DNA from: Candidatus Synchoanobacter obligatus
Lineage (GTDB): Bacteria > Pseudomonadota > Gammaproteobacteria > Comchoanobacterales > Comchoanobacteraceae
DNA length: 64,000 nt
NCBI RefSeq assembly: GCF_024259865.1
Contig: NZ_JAKUDN010000002.1
Coordinates: 385,591-449,590, forward strand
Direction: 5' to 3'
The notes beneath the pieces are model-generated. The model saw only the letters and a list, made by a program, of their open reading frames with translations. It searched no databases and had not been told where the DNA came from. The translations under genes were made by a program, and so were the position numbers. Shown here piece by piece: positions 35,253-44,855 of this stretch (positions are counted from its first letter, which is position 1; each line of letters begins with the position of its first letter).

Positions 35253-35782
35253 GTCTAACAGGAAAAACCATTATCATTGAGCGGGATGTCCAAACAATCT
35301 TGGTGCCCAGTGGTCAAGTATTGGAGCTTAAAGCAGGTACTCCTGTTCGAGTAACCCAAGCATTGGGTGATAACTTTTCCGTAGAAGTCTTTGGACAATT
35401 GGTCATGATCGGTGGTGAGAATCGAGATGCTTTGGGTCTTGAGTCCAATGAAGCAGCCTATGCCTTTTTGCAGGACAGTTCGCTTGGTGTTGAAGAAAAA
35501 GCCATCCGGCAGATAAAGACCTGTTATGACCCAGAGTTACCAGTAAATGTTTACGATCTAGGATTGATTTATCATATCGATGTCTTAGAGAGCAGTATGC
35601 ATATTGCCATGACACTCACATCACCTACCTGTGGTATGGGACCATTCATTGTAGAAGAGGTAAAACGTAAGCTCCATATGATACCAGGTGTGGATCAAGT
35701 GAAGATTGAACTGGTTTTTGATCCTCCTTGGGATAAAACCCGTTTGTCTCAAACAGCCAAATTGGCACTCAATATATTTTAG
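35249..35782 (+). CDS. sufT: Fe-S maturation protein SufT (MIP18/DUF59 family)
   Basis: A 177-residue SufT-type protein, assisting Fe-S cluster maturation or repair. An N-terminal beta-rich region (about 1-80) precedes the MIP18 domain with DPELPVNVYDLGLIY, the Cys in TSPTCGMGPF, and the ending VELVFDPPW-type motif (IELVFDPPWDKTRLS). It starts 4 bases inside the fused sufU-sufA gene and ends the operon. It overlaps tail-to-tail with the Bcr-type gene by 4 bases. Confidence 0.95.
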   Translation: MSLTGKTIIIERDVQTILVPSGQVLELKAGTPVRVTQALGDNFSVEVFGQLVMIGGENRDALGLESNEAAYAFLQDSSLGVEEKAIRQIKTCYDPELPVNVYDLGLIYHIDVLESSMHIAMTLTSPTCGMGPFIVEEVKRKLHMIPGVDQVKIELVFDPPWDKTRLSQTAKLALNIF

Positions 35783-37008
35783 TCCCATTCAGTTGGGGTA
35801 ATTTGAACGACTGTCCCTTTATCCAGTAGGGTGTTTCTAAAAAAGTAGCAACAAAAAGAAGCGGTTCCTGATAAGAACAGAATAACATAACCCAGTGACT
35901 GTGGGGTGATTGGCAGTTGCATCAAAAGCATTCCAAGTAGCGATGATAAGAAGAACTTCACACAGCCTACAGCAGAGAAAGCCACGCCGGCTATTTTGCC
36001 AAAAGGCTGCATGGTTCCAGCCAGTCCTGCACCAATGGTAAGGGCTGCCCCAGCCACGACAAAAACCATGGGTATGATAAAGCCGATAATGGTAATAGCA
36101 AATAGTTGCTGTAGCACAATCAATGCCAGCCCCCCTGACGCCATCAGGAAGCAGCCTAGTTCTACGGTATAATGAGGTCCAAGCCTACGACAGATCTTGT
36201 TGGTTGTAAGGCTGGAGGTAAAGAAGCTGAAGCCTACGATACCAAAGAAGATACCATACAAAGTTTTGTCATATTGTAGCAGTGTCATAATAATATAAGG
36301 AGATTGAGAGAAAAACATAAAGAAGCTACCCATCCCAGTTGCTGCAGCCAGAGAGTATACCAAAAAATGAGTGTTGGTGAGCACGGCTTTGTATGCATAC
36401 TTTAAATGTTTTAGATGAACGGGGTGTTTGTGGGGTACCGTTTCATGATAGAGAAAAAAGGTGGAGATGAGGGTGACCAAACCAATGATACCCAGTGATA
36501 GAAACACCATAGGCCAAGAGGAAATCTGTGCGATATAGCCACCAATGCTCGGGGCAAAAATAGGTGATTGTGAAATACAAACATTGATATAGCTATACAT
36601 TTTGGCACTGTCTTGGGTATTGGGGTAGCAATCTCTCACAGTACTATAGGCGCAAAGAAAGGTACCTGAAGCACCAAAAGCTTGTAACAGTCTGGCAATT
36701 AACAGGATACGGAAGTTTCCGGCAAAAGCACCTGTAATACTGCCCAATAAAAAGATCATGAGACTGCTGATGGCAACAGGACGTCTGCCATATTTGTCAC
36801 ACAAAGGCCCAGCAATAATTTGAGAAATGGCACAAGAGAACATAAAGCCTGATAAGGTCAGCTGCATCACTTCTTCAGATGTCTGAAATAATTGACCGAG
36901 CTCAGGTACCAATGGGATGTAAAAGTCTAAACCAAGGGCAAACAATGCAACCAATGGTGCAAGGATACATAAGGTTTTCTGAGAAGAATGTGGCCAGTTA
37001 ATCGACAT
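35779..37008 (-). CDS. Bcr/CflA-type MFS multidrug exporter
   Basis: A 409-residue inner-membrane drug:proton antiporter of the Bcr/CflA group (12 helices). The N-terminal helix has the group-typical FALGLDFYIPLVPEL, and the loop between helices 2 and 3 reads GPLCDKYGRRPV. In helix 5, SPIFAPSIGGYI resembles motif C of exporters. Substrates of relatives include bicyclomycin, chloramphenicol and cysteine; specificity cannot be decided here. It is transcribed alone, convergent with sufT. Confidence 0.9.
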   Translation of the reverse strand: MSINWPHSSQKTLCILAPLVALFALGLDFYIPLVPELGQLFQTSEEVMQLTLSGFMFSCAISQIIAGPLCDKYGRRPVAISSLMIFLLGSITGAFAGNFRILLIARLLQAFGASGTFLCAYSTVRDCYPNTQDSAKMYSYINVCISQSPIFAPSIGGYIAQISSWPMVFLSLGIIGLVTLISTFFLYHETVPHKHPVHLKHLKYAYKAVLTNTHFLVYSLAAATGMGSFFMFFSQSPYIIMTLLQYDKTLYGIFFGIVGFSFFTSSLTTNKICRRLGPHYTVELGCFLMASGGLALIVLQQLFAITIIGFIIPMVFVVAGAALTIGAGLAGTMQPFGKIAGVAFSAVGCVKFFLSSLLGMLLMQLPITPQSLGYVILFLSGTASFCCYFFRNTLLDKGTVVQITPTEWD

Positions 37009-37122
37009 AAGATGAGAGTGTGGTTTTCAAAGATCCTAACATTTTTTTCTCAAGGATGGTAGTGTCTTAATCGGGTATACATGCTTTGTGCTCAAAAATG
37101 TTTGGTCAGCATCTTTAGATGA

Positions 37123-37893
37123 CTACAAGCTCTGGTACTCAACGAGTAATGGCGCATGATCTGAATAGCGTGGCGAGGGGAATATCTGACTGGATAGGAT
37201 CTTATCTTTGAGATCGGGGGTGGTGATTTGATAGTCAATACGCCATCCTACGTTATTCTCCCTGGCTTTTCCTCTAAAAGACCACCATGTATATTGATGT
37301 GGTAGGTCACAGACTTCACGAAATGCATCAAGGTATCCCAATTCTAATACCTGGTCTAACCAAGCGCGTTCTTCAGGGAGAAAACCGGAGTTTTTCTCAT
37401 TGGCTTTGGCGTTTTTAATATCAATGGTTTTATGAGCGATGTTCCAGTCGCCACAAATTATCACAGGTTTGTTAAGGGTTAAATATTCTTGCAGCTGGTG
37501 TTGATAAAAATGATCCAGCATTTGGTATTTTAAGGCTTGCCGAGCGTCACCGCTAGATCCTGAGGGGAGATAGAGGGAGACAATCATGAAGTTTTCATAC
37601 TCAAAGGCGATGTAGCGGCCTTCACGATCTGCCCAATCCAATCCAGTTGTACGGTGGATGGTTAAAGGGGCTTTTTTGGCATAGATGCCAACGCCGCTAT
37701 AACCTTTTTTTTCAGCGCAAGAAAATGCTGAGGTGTAACCATCAAATTGAACAATTTCAGGGTCTAGGGTGTTGATCTGAGCTTTGGTCTCTTGAACAGC
37801 AATAAAGTCTGGATCATGTTCTTTAACCCAAGCTTTAAAATCTTTACGAACGGCAGAACGAATGCCGTTTAAGTTCATACTGACAACTTTCAT
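37123..37893 (-). CDS. xthA: Exodeoxyribonuclease III / AP endonuclease
   Basis: A 256-residue ExoIII family enzyme that cuts DNA at abasic sites in base-excision repair. The catalytic set is visible: MNLNGIRSA, QETKA (Glu34), GYSGVGIYAKK, LYLPSGSS, CGDWNIAHKTID (Asp/Asn pair), WWSFRG, GWRIDYQ and the terminal SDHAPLLVEY (Asp-His). The length fits the family (about 255-268). It is the last gene of the nfeD-slipin-DUF2807-xthA run, overlapping the upstream gene by 4 bases. Confidence 0.97.
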   Translation of the reverse strand: MKVVSMNLNGIRSAVRKDFKAWVKEHDPDFIAVQETKAQINTLDPEIVQFDGYTSAFSCAEKKGYSGVGIYAKKAPLTIHRTTGLDWADREGRYIAFEYENFMIVSLYLPSGSSGDARQALKYQMLDHFYQHQLQEYLTLNKPVIICGDWNIAHKTIDIKNAKANEKNSGFLPEERAWLDQVLELGYLDAFREVCDLPHQYTWWSFRGKARENNVGWRIDYQITTPDLKDKILSSQIFPSPRYSDHAPLLVEYQSL

Positions 37894-38816
37894 AGTGCTT
37901 GAATCTGGGTCTTACCTGGTTTAAAGGCTTTGAAGTGATATTTGGCCAGTCCAGAGGTGATACCCTTGGTGGACTTGGCAAAACCATCTTGAATGACCAG
38001 CCGACTGTTGCCTCTGAGTTTGAAATTGAGTGAATCGGCTTTAAAGCTGTCTATGGTACATTGGTTATTTAGAAATAGGTCAAAGAAGGCTAAGTCAAAA
38101 CCAAGCTTGCCAATGGTTTGTTTGGAGTTGCTGGACCCTTGTAAGACCAAGTTTTCACCATAAGCTTGCTTTAAAAAGAGCTTAGAGTCACTACTTTGGT
38201 CAATTTTTATCGACTGACGTAAATTGAGTGTGTCAATGGTGACTGTTGAGCTGTCGTGTAGGTCTAACAGTATGGTATTGGCTTTTAATTCAATGGCATT
38301 GAGGGTTGATGTGCCAAAGGTTTCCAATTTCATGGTTCTCGTCGTTTGGGGTTGCGTGAACTTAACACTGCTACTGCCTGAAATAGAGAGCTTGTTAACA
38401 CCCAGGTCGCTATTGATGATGGCATCACTGCTATTATCAAGCTGTAGTGCTTCCAGTTTTGGCAGGGTAATATTTATGGTTAATCGGTATTGAGCAGAAT
38501 CTTCATCTCGTAGGTTGAAAAGTTTGGTGAAAAATCCCTGCTGAGATTTTAGGGGGCTTAACGATAAGATGTTGTCCTCGTGAGTAATGTTGATCTGTTT
38601 CAAGGCCTGTTCTGTGCCAGTGAGGCTTACATTGGGAGCACCTTCAGAGATAGAGACAGTGTAGCCACCAGCGACATGAAGGGACGCTATTTCTTCAAAA
38701 TCAATAGATAGCGTTTTCGTATGAGGGGCTTCTGTAGCAGACTCTGGAGCCAAGGTAGGTACAGCTGCGATAGACCAGGAGAGCAAACCAGCCAGTGAGT
38801 ATTTCATGACGGTCAT
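37890..38816 (-). CDS. Exported DUF2807 (head-GIN) beta-helix protein
   Basis: A 308-residue protein with an N-terminal signal-like segment ([21 protein letters not shown]). The rest is DUF2807-like: [28 protein letters not shown] at the start, then repeating beta strands with Asn/Ser/Asp at turns ([20 protein letters not shown]), consistent with a parallel beta-helix. The function of the family is unknown; members are periplasmic or surface proteins, common in Bacteroidetes. ATGs at 38816 and 38807 are both possible. It overlaps the genes on both sides by 4 bases. Confidence 0.85.
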   Translation of the reverse strand: MTVMKYSLAGLLSWSIAAVPTLAPESATEAPHTKTLSIDFEEIASLHVAGGYTVSISEGAPNVSLTGTEQALKQINITHEDNILSLSPLKSQQGFFTKLFNLRDEDSAQYRLTINITLPKLEALQLDNSSDAIINSDLGVNKLSISGSSSVKFTQPQTTRTMKLETFGTSTLNAIELKANTILLDLHDSSTVTIDTLNLRQSIKIDQSSDSKLFLKQAYGENLVLQGSSNSKQTIGKLGFDLAFFDLFLNNQCTIDSFKADSLNFKLRGNSRLVIQDGFAKSTKGITSGLAKYHFKAFKPGKTQIQAL

Positions 38817-39577
38817 GAAGTTTCTCCAGTATTTTTATCAAGAAGTTTTGTCAAGATATCAATAGGGAAGACAATGGTATGACTTTTATCAGAACTGATG
38901 TTGGATAGTGTATCAAGGTAACGCAGTTGAATGGCACCAGGTGATTTTGCAAGAATATCGGCAGCTTCACTTAGTTTGGTAGAGGCTTGTAGTTCACCAT
39001 CGGCGTGGATGACTTTTGCACGTCGGTCTCTTTCTGCTTCTGCTTGTTTCGCGATGGCACGTCGCATGGACTCGTCAATGTCTACATCCTTAATTTCTAC
39101 TTGAGTGACTTTAATACCCCAACAGTCGGTTTGTTCATCCAAGATCTTTCTCAAGCGAGTATTGAGTTGTTCACGTTGGCTTAGCATTTCATCCAGTTCA
39201 TGCTCACCAAGGACCGATCTTAGGGTTGTTTGTGCTAACTGTCCAGTAGCTTCAATGAAGTTAGCAACCTGGATAATGGCTTTCTCTGGGTCAATGACTT
39301 TGAAGTAAACAACCGCATTCACTTTGGTTGAAATATTGTCTTTGCTAATCACATCTTGGGTTGGGACATCCATGACCAAAGTACGGAGTTCTATTCGGGT
39401 CATGGTTTGGATGAATGGAATCAATATCACCAGACCAGGGCCTTTAACGCGGTAGAAGCGTCCTAACATAAAGACAACACCTCTTTCGTATTCTTTTAAA
39501 ATCTTGATAAAAGAGGACAGGAAGAGAAAGGTAATAAACAACAAGATTAAAATACTTAAGATGGTCAGTTCTGACAT
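38813..39577 (-). CDS. Slipin/stomatin-like SPFH membrane protein
   Basis: A 254-residue SPFH-domain protein with an N-terminal membrane segment ([19 protein letters not shown]). It is followed by the stomatin signature ([27 protein letters not shown]) and the conserved [17 protein letters not shown]. The helical C-terminal part ([22 protein letters not shown]) drives oligomerisation in relatives. I chose the ATG at 39577 because AGGAG stands just before it; an upstream frame start would lie in nfeD. Paired with NfeD as in many prokaryotes, where the protease is thought to cleave the stomatin C-terminus. Confidence 0.94.
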   Translation of the reverse strand: MSELTILSILILLFITFLFLSSFIKILKEYERGVVFMLGRFYRVKGPGLVILIPFIQTMTRIELRTLVMDVPTQDVISKDNISTKVNAVVYFKVIDPEKAIIQVANFIEATGQLAQTTLRSVLGEHELDEMLSQREQLNTRLRKILDEQTDCWGIKVTQVEIKDVDIDESMRRAIAKQAEAERDRRAKVIHADGELQASTKLSEAADILAKSPGAIQLRYLDTLSNISSDKSHTIVFPIDILTKLLDKNTGETS

Positions 39578-39578
39578 G

Positions 39579-40871
39579 TTATTCTCCTGAGGGTTGAATG
39601 GTTGCAACAACACCGTGAATGTGTGTTACAATAACGTATTGATGAAGCCGAACGGAGGTCTCGCTAATAGCGCTCCAAACTTCACCGTCGACACGAATGG
39701 CGTAATCGTGCTCATGGACTTCTGTGACAATCGCAGTTTGTCCAATAAGGCGCTCTGAGCCAGATACCGGTGCTCGTCGATAGGTGCGTAAGTTGATTTT
39801 GATTAAGGTGAGTAACCCTATGGAAAGGGCTGCTACAATAGACAGTATGACCCACACAGAGGGCATGGCCCAGTGGATCCCATCAAAGAGGAAGAAGCTA
39901 CCGACAGCAAGGGCGATGACACCTGCAAAACCAAGTATGCCAAAGCTTGGGATAAAAGATTCCGCTACCAAGAACCCTGTGCCCAATAGGATTAAGCCAA
40001 GACCGGCATAATTAATGGGGAGGATTTGTAAGCTATAGGCAGCAATTAATAGGCAGACAGCCCCAATAACACCAGGGATCAGACTTCCTGGGTTGAATAA
40101 TTCAATCATTAAGCCATAAATCCCTGCCATTAAGAGTAGGTAGGTAATGTTAGGATCAGTAATGGCAAATAAAATCCGTTGTTTCAATGTCGGGGCGTGA
40201 TTGATGACTTTTGCGTCTTTTAAGTTTAAGGTCAGAAAGCCGTTTTGCATACGAACACGTTTGTTGTGAGCTTGCTGTAATAAATCGGTGGCATCTGAGG
40301 CAATGATTTCTATAGCATCGGCAGAGAGTGCTTCTTGGGCTGTTAGGCTGACTGCAGTGCTCACGGCATCGATGGCAAAGTCTTCATTACGGTCATGGTA
40401 TTGTGCTAAGGAACGGATATAGGCAGTGGAGTCTTCCATGATCTTATTGGTTACAGCGTCATCTTTCTTTTCATTATTGGGCCCAAGTGATACGGGTGTT
40501 GCAGAACCAAGGTGGGTGCCAGGAGCCATGGCGGCCAGATGGGATGCATAAAGAATAAAGGTTCCAGCACTGGCAGCACGTGCTCCTTGAGGGCTGACAT
40601 AAGTAATGACAGGAACGGGGGATGCGAGGATGGCTTGTCCAAAGGAACGGGTTGTTGTATACAAGCCGCCAGGGGTATCCAATTGTAAGATAACTGCATC
40701 GTACCCTTCATTGTTGGCTGCTTCTAAGCCTGAGGCCAGATACTCAAAAGCAGGCGGGGTGATGGCTTGGTTAATGGTTACTTGAAGGATTTTGGGGGTA
40801 GCATATACCATACTGGCTAAAAAAGTAGCAAGCAATATCCTTAAGTAAAACTGTGTTTTACGCTTGTTCAT
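39579..40871 (-). CDS. NfeD-type membrane serine protease (ClpP class)
   Basis: A 430-residue full-length NfeD homologue. A signal peptide ([24 protein letters not shown]) precedes a ClpP-like protease domain with DTPGG, the nucleophile region in [10 protein letters not shown] and the base region around [11 protein letters not shown]. Four or five membrane helices follow, then a C-terminal OB-fold NfeD domain ([11 protein letters not shown] ... [10 protein letters not shown]-type). The ATG at 40871 fits the signal peptide; a TTG at 40916 is unlikely. It ends one base before the slipin start, so the pair is an operon. tRNA-Lys lies divergently upstream. Confidence 0.94.
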   Translation of the reverse strand: MNKRKTQFYLRILLATFLASMVYATPKILQVTINQAITPPAFEYLASGLEAANNEGYDAVILQLDTPGGLYTTTRSFGQAILASPVPVITYVSPQGARAASAGTFILYASHLAAMAPGTHLGSATPVSLGPNNEKKDDAVTNKIMEDSTAYIRSLAQYHDRNEDFAIDAVSTAVSLTAQEALSADAIEIIASDATDLLQQAHNKRVRMQNGFLTLNLKDAKVINHAPTLKQRILFAITDPNITYLLLMAGIYGLMIELFNPGSLIPGVIGAVCLLIAAYSLQILPINYAGLGLILLGTGFLVAESFIPSFGILGFAGVIALAVGSFFLFDGIHWAMPSVWVILSIVAALSIGLLTLIKINLRTYRRAPVSGSERLIGQTAIVTEVHEHDYAIRVDGEVWSAISETSVRLHQYVIVTHIHGVVATIQPSGE

Positions 40872-40962
40872 AGTATTAGTGTATAATAATTTAAAAAAAT
40901 AGGTAGAAATTTTCAAAATAATTTGATCTTTGCGAAATTAATCAGTATGATTCTTTTGAATT

Positions 40963-41035
40963 GGGTCGTTAGCTCAGCCGGTAGAGCATCGGACTTTTAA
41001 TCCGCTGGTCGCGCGTTCGAATCGCGCACGACCCA
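40963..41035 (+). tRNA. tRNA-Lys (UUU)
   Basis: A 73-base cloverleaf: acceptor GGGTCGT pairing with ACGACCC, D-arm GCTC...GAGC, anticodon loop CTTTTAA with anticodon TTT, T-arm with GTTCGAATC. CCA is not encoded. It stands directly upstream of prfB and lysS. Confidence 0.97.
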
Positions 41036-41055
41036 ACACAATTCTTGAGATGACT

Positions 41056-42163
41056 ATGAAAATGAGTGAGATAATTGATAAAATCCGGGGGTCTGAAAAA
41101 GTCCTAAAGGAAATCCGGGGGTATCTTTGACTTAGACGCAATGTCCAAAGAACGTCAGAAAGCACAAGTCGCACTCAATGATCCTGAAGCATGGAAGGAT
41201 CCAGATAAAGTCAAAGCAGCGTCTCAACGCCACAAGCAAATCACCCAGTTTTTAGAAGGCCTTGATGGTTTAGATGGTGCAATCCAAGATGCGCATGAAC
41301 TGTATGCGTTAACACTGGAAGAAGATGATCCTGAGCTTTTGGCAGCATTGATTGCTGATGTTAAAAAGTTAGAGGCATCTGTTTCAGACATTGAAATGCA
41401 ACGATTCTTTACAGGGAAGCACGATCAAAGTTATGCCTATGTGGATATTCAAGCAGGTTCTGGTGGTACGGAGGCGCAGGATTGGGCTCAAATGTTAATG
41501 CGAATGTACACACGTTGGGCTGAAGCTCATGGTTTTTCGGTCTCAGTGACTCAAATGATGTCCGGTGACGTGGCGGGTGTGCGGAATGTAACGTTAAAAG
41601 TATCTGGTCCTTATGCCTTTGGTTGGTTGAAAACTGAGTCAGGGGTGCATAGATTGGTGAGGAAATCACCGTTTGATAGCGGTAACCGTCGTCATACGTC
41701 TTTTGCATCCGTGTTTATTTATCCTGAAGTCAGTGATGATGTGGCAATAGATATCAATCCTGCAGATTTGAGGGTTGATACGTATCGAGCCAGTGGTGCG
41801 GGTGGTCAGCATGTGAATACAACAGACTCGGCTGTTCGGATTACCCACACGCCCACAGGTGTTGTGGTGCAATGTCAAGCAGAGCGTTCCCAGCATAAAA
41901 ATAAAGCCAGTGCACTGAAGCAGTTACAGGCAAAGTTGCATCAGTTGGCGTTGGCAGAACAGAATGAAGAGAAGCAGGCACTAGAGGAGTCTAAAGATGA
42001 TATTACGTGGGGCCAGCAAATTCGGTCTTATGTACTGGATCAATCAAGAATTAAAGATTTAAGGACGGGTGTTGAGGTGAGTACACCACAAACAGTATTG
42101 GATGGTGAGCTTGATGTGTTTATTAGAGCAAGCTTACAGCAACAAGCAAAGAATAGTGAATAG
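41056..42163 (+). CDS. prfB: Peptide chain release factor 2, with programmed +1 frameshift
   Basis: RF2, which ends translation at UGA and UAA. The first part begins at an ATG (41056; 41050 and 41062 are in the same frame) and runs to an in-frame TGA at 41128-41130. A +1 shift at CTT-TGA-C continues as DLDAMSKERQKAQ to the stop at 42163. GGGGG stands one codon before CTT, as in other bacteria. In the main part GSGGTEAQDWAQML and the catalytic SGAGGQHVNTTDSAVRITH are visible, with an SP-type region around KSPFDSGNRRHTSFAS. Length and domains fit RF2. lysS follows after 8 bases. Confidence 0.97.
41111..41131 (+). promoter_or_regulatory. Programmed frameshift site of prfB
   Basis: CCGGGGG (internal Shine-Dalgarno-like), TAT, the slippery CTT, TGA and C: the standard autoregulatory site at which low RF2 favours the +1 shift. 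The 12-base string AAATCCGGGGGT also stands 30 bases upstream (41081-41092). Confidence 0.95.
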
Positions 42164-42171
42164 GAGTAGTG

Positions 42172-43641
42172 ATGGCAACGCAAGACCAGCATGAAGTCAG
42201 AAAAGACAAATTGGGTGCATTAAGAGGGGAAGGTTGGTGTTTTCCTAATGATAAAAAGCCAAGTATCACTGCAGTAGCGTTACAGGAGCGTTATGCCGAG
42301 GATCTGGATGATACGCAACATTATATCGCTGGTCGTATTATGACAGCAAGGTATATGGGGAAAGCTGCGTTTTTAACTTTGCAAGATCGATCAGGTCAGA
42401 TTCAAGTGTATTTACGTGCCAATGATTTGGGGGCTGAGGTTTTTGAGCAAGCAAAATCTTGGGATCTGGGTGATATTGTTTGGGTTCAGGGTCATGTCTT
42501 TCGAACCAAGTTGGGAGAGTTGACGGTATGGGCCTCAGCGACAGCGGTGTTGGTTAAATCGTTACGGCCACTTCCTGATAAGTTTCATGGACTGCAGGAT
42601 CAAGAAACCCGTTACAGGCAGCGGTATGTAGATTTGATGGTGAACCAAGATTCAAAAGAAGTGTTTGTCAAGCGATCCAGGTTAATGAAGCTTTTGAGAG
42701 ACTTTTTTGATCAGCGTGAGTTTTTAGAAGTGGAAACGCCGATGATGCATCCCATTGCAGGTGGTGCGGTGGCCAGACCTTTTGTCACGCATCACAATAC
42801 CTTGGATATGGATCTATATTTGCGGGTAGCGCCAGAGTTGTATTTAAAACGTTTGGTGGTTGGGGGCTTTGAACGGGTTTATGAAATTAACCGTAATTTC
42901 CGCAATGAGGGGATTTCAACTCGGCATAATCCTGAGTTCACCATGATTGAGTTTTATCAGGCTTATGCCGATTATAAAGACCTGATGGCATTAACCAATG
43001 CATTGTTTTCGGTTATTGCAGAGCAGCTAACGGATAATGGTATTGTTACGTATCTGGATCATGAGATTGACTTCTCTAAGCCCATTGCAGAAATGACGAT
43101 GGATGAGGCCATACTGGAGCACCATCCTCAGCTGACAGCGGAGATATTGGCAGATGAGTCTGGGCTATTGGCGTATTTGAATACTCATAAAATTTCGTGT
43201 AAAGAAGGTTCAGTATTGGCACAGATGAAGTTGCAGCTGTTTGAGGATACGGTTGAAGAAAAGCTGATTCAGCCGGTGTTTATTACGGAGTATCCAGCGA
43301 TTGTATCACCATTGGCCAGACGGAGTGATCATGATAATACGTTAACAGATCGCTTTGAGTTGTTCATTGCCGGGCAAGAGATTGCCAATGGCTTTTCTGA
43401 GTTAAATGATCCTGAGGATCAGGCGGAGCGATTTGCGCAGCAGATGGCTGAAAAAGAGAAGGGTGATCATGAGGCAATGCCTTATGATGAGGATTATATT
43501 CGCGCGCTTGAATATGGTTTGCCGCCAACAGCAGGGCAGGGGATCGGTATCGATCGTTTGGTGATGATTCTCACCAACACACCGACTATTCGAGATGTGA
43601 TTTTATTCCCTACATTACGTCATAAGTCATTGGAAGAGTAA
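42172..43641 (+). CDS. lysS: Lysyl-tRNA synthetase, class II
   Basis: A 489-residue class II LysRS. The N-terminal OB-fold anticodon domain (ITAVALQERYAEDL ... GRIMTARYMGKAAFLTLQD) precedes the catalytic core. Motif 1 is around FLEVETPMMHPIAGGAVARPF, motif 2 around YEINRNFRNEGISTRHNPEFTMIEFY, and motif 3 is GLPPTAGQGIGIDRLVM. The ATG at 42172 follows TAGGAGTAGTG; a GTG directly before it is the alternative. It lies in the run tRNA-Lys, prfB, lysS; prfB-lysS is a common order. Confidence 0.97.
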   Translation: MATQDQHEVRKDKLGALRGEGWCFPNDKKPSITAVALQERYAEDLDDTQHYIAGRIMTARYMGKAAFLTLQDRSGQIQVYLRANDLGAEVFEQAKSWDLGDIVWVQGHVFRTKLGELTVWASATAVLVKSLRPLPDKFHGLQDQETRYRQRYVDLMVNQDSKEVFVKRSRLMKLLRDFFDQREFLEVETPMMHPIAGGAVARPFVTHHNTLDMDLYLRVAPELYLKRLVVGGFERVYEINRNFRNEGISTRHNPEFTMIEFYQAYADYKDLMALTNALFSVIAEQLTDNGIVTYLDHEIDFSKPIAEMTMDEAILEHHPQLTAEILADESGLLAYLNTHKISCKEGSVLAQMKLQLFEDTVEEKLIQPVFITEYPAIVSPLARRSDHDNTLTDRFELFIAGQEIANGFSELNDPEDQAERFAQQMAEKEKGDHEAMPYDEDYIRALEYGLPPTAGQGIGIDRLVMILTNTPTIRDVILFPTLRHKSLEE

Positions 43642-44238
43642 TTAAATCTTTTCAATGGTTAATGTGTGGTAGGTGGTGCCATCAAAATGACAGTTGATGG
43701 CGCTAGAGATAGGGCTTTGATGGGTTTGGTATTGTATGATGCGTTTGCTACTGCCGCGAAACTGAGTGCGAGCAATGACTTCATAACCGATAAAACAACC
43801 TTTGTGAAATGATACCGCATCTATTAGATTTAGGATTTGAGGTGTGTAACGCCCTTTGATGTCAGCTGTTATGGTTGGTATGGTTTGTTGGATGAGAAAC
43901 AGTGGCCAGCTATCATCGCCAGGTATGGGGGTGTTGCTGAATTGAAGTTGGGTATCTGCCCATATGGTCTGATCAGACTGTTGTAGGGTGAGTTCCTGAA
44001 AAGGGTCGTAGAATTGAATTGTTTTTAAGAGCTCAGGTATGTTTGTCTGTTCAATCCAAATATCAGTTTGCTGATTGTGGTGTTGGACCCAGAAGATGAG
44101 ACAGACTTTGCCAGAAGCATTACAAATGGTGCTGAGCTTGGGGGTTGTGCATTGATGTAAGTCTTGAGTGATGAGGCGTTGTAGGGACGGGGTTGTATTG
44201 GGGTTGTGGATTGAGATCTTGCGCAGTGTTGTCTTCAT
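43642..44238 (-). CDS. YgfZ/GcvT-like folate-binding protein, short form
   Basis: A 198-residue protein with the YgfZ signature at about 145-160 (FHKGCFIGYEVIAR, family K-G-C-Y-x-G-Q-E) in which the Gln is Tyr here. YgfZ helps maintain or repair Fe-S enzymes such as the tRNA-methylthiotransferase MiaB with tetrahydrofolate. E. coli YgfZ has 326 residues, so much of the N-terminal and C-terminal folds is reduced. The ATG at 44238 follows GAGGAC; the longer frame to 44292 overlaps the divergent gene's leader. It is convergent with lysS, stops touching. Confidence 0.75.
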   Translation of the reverse strand: MKTTLRKISIHNPNTTPSLQRLITQDLHQCTTPKLSTICNASGKVCLIFWVQHHNQQTDIWIEQTNIPELLKTIQFYDPFQELTLQQSDQTIWADTQLQFSNTPIPGDDSWPLFLIQQTIPTITADIKGRYTPQILNLIDAVSFHKGCFIGYEVIARTQFRGSSKRIIQYQTHQSPISSAINCHFDGTTYHTLTIEKI

Positions 44239-44304
44239 ATTGTCCTCGTAACGTGAGATACTACTGTAACAAATGATATAGGATGGGTGCAATAGGGGGT
44301 TGGG

Positions 44305-44802
44305 GTGTTTTGGTCTAAGAAAGCCGAGTTTTGTTCAGAAATAGCCAAGGCAGTGGGTGATCGTGTGCCATTGTTTTTTCCAGAAGGACGGGTAAATATT
44401 GTGGAGATATTACCAGAAGATTTGCACAAGAAATATATTATGGCATCATCAAAGCAGTATTGGGTTGATCAATTCATATCAATAAAGCCGGCAGATTGGT
44501 ATGGTATTTATTTTGCCTCATTATGGGGTGCTGAAGAAGATCGGGTGATCAAAGCGTTGAAGCAAGCCATGCTATCAGGGAGTGTTTGTTGTTGGGTTGA
44601 TGTCACGGATGATGCGAGTGGTGTGGCGATGTGCCATTGGGGTGATCGCTTAAAAGATAAGGTATTGATGCCTTGTGTGGTGGACCAGATTCCGTATCAT
44701 GGATCTGTTGATTGGCTTCAGGGGAAGCAATTAATGTTTGCCTTGTTTTGGCATCAAGACAATAAGGTCAGGGTGCCTGTCGAACAGTGGGTGACCTACT
44801 AG
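44305..44802 (+). CDS. Unknown 165-residue protein
   Basis: Not recognised. The frame is rich in Trp (9) and contains no membrane segment or signal peptide. The sequence looks like a compact soluble alpha/beta protein (KAEFCSEIAKAVGDRVPLFFPEGRVNIVEILPEDL ... VCCWVDVTD). It starts at GTG (44305) after AGGGGGT. It is divergent from the YgfZ-like gene and followed 53 bases later by the LPD7-like gene on the same strand. Confidence 0.55.
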   Translation: MFWSKKAEFCSEIAKAVGDRVPLFFPEGRVNIVEILPEDLHKKYIMASSKQYWVDQFISIKPADWYGIYFASLWGAEEDRVIKALKQAMLSGSVCCWVDVTDDASGVAMCHWGDRLKDKVLMPCVVDQIPYHGSVDWLQGKQLMFALFWHQDNKVRVPVEQWVTY

Positions 44803-44855
44803 TATTTTTTTCATGATCATGCTACTGTATTGTAAGGTTATATAGGAGTCAGATA

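Noticed and set aside
41141-42163. prfB starting at the ATG at 41141
   Set aside because: It would ignore the clear upstream start and the CTT-TGA-C frameshift site with its GGGGG element.
44305-44802. 165-residue protein as DNA polymerase III chi subunit (HolC)
   Set aside because: Similar length, but none of the typical HolC sequence pattern can be seen.
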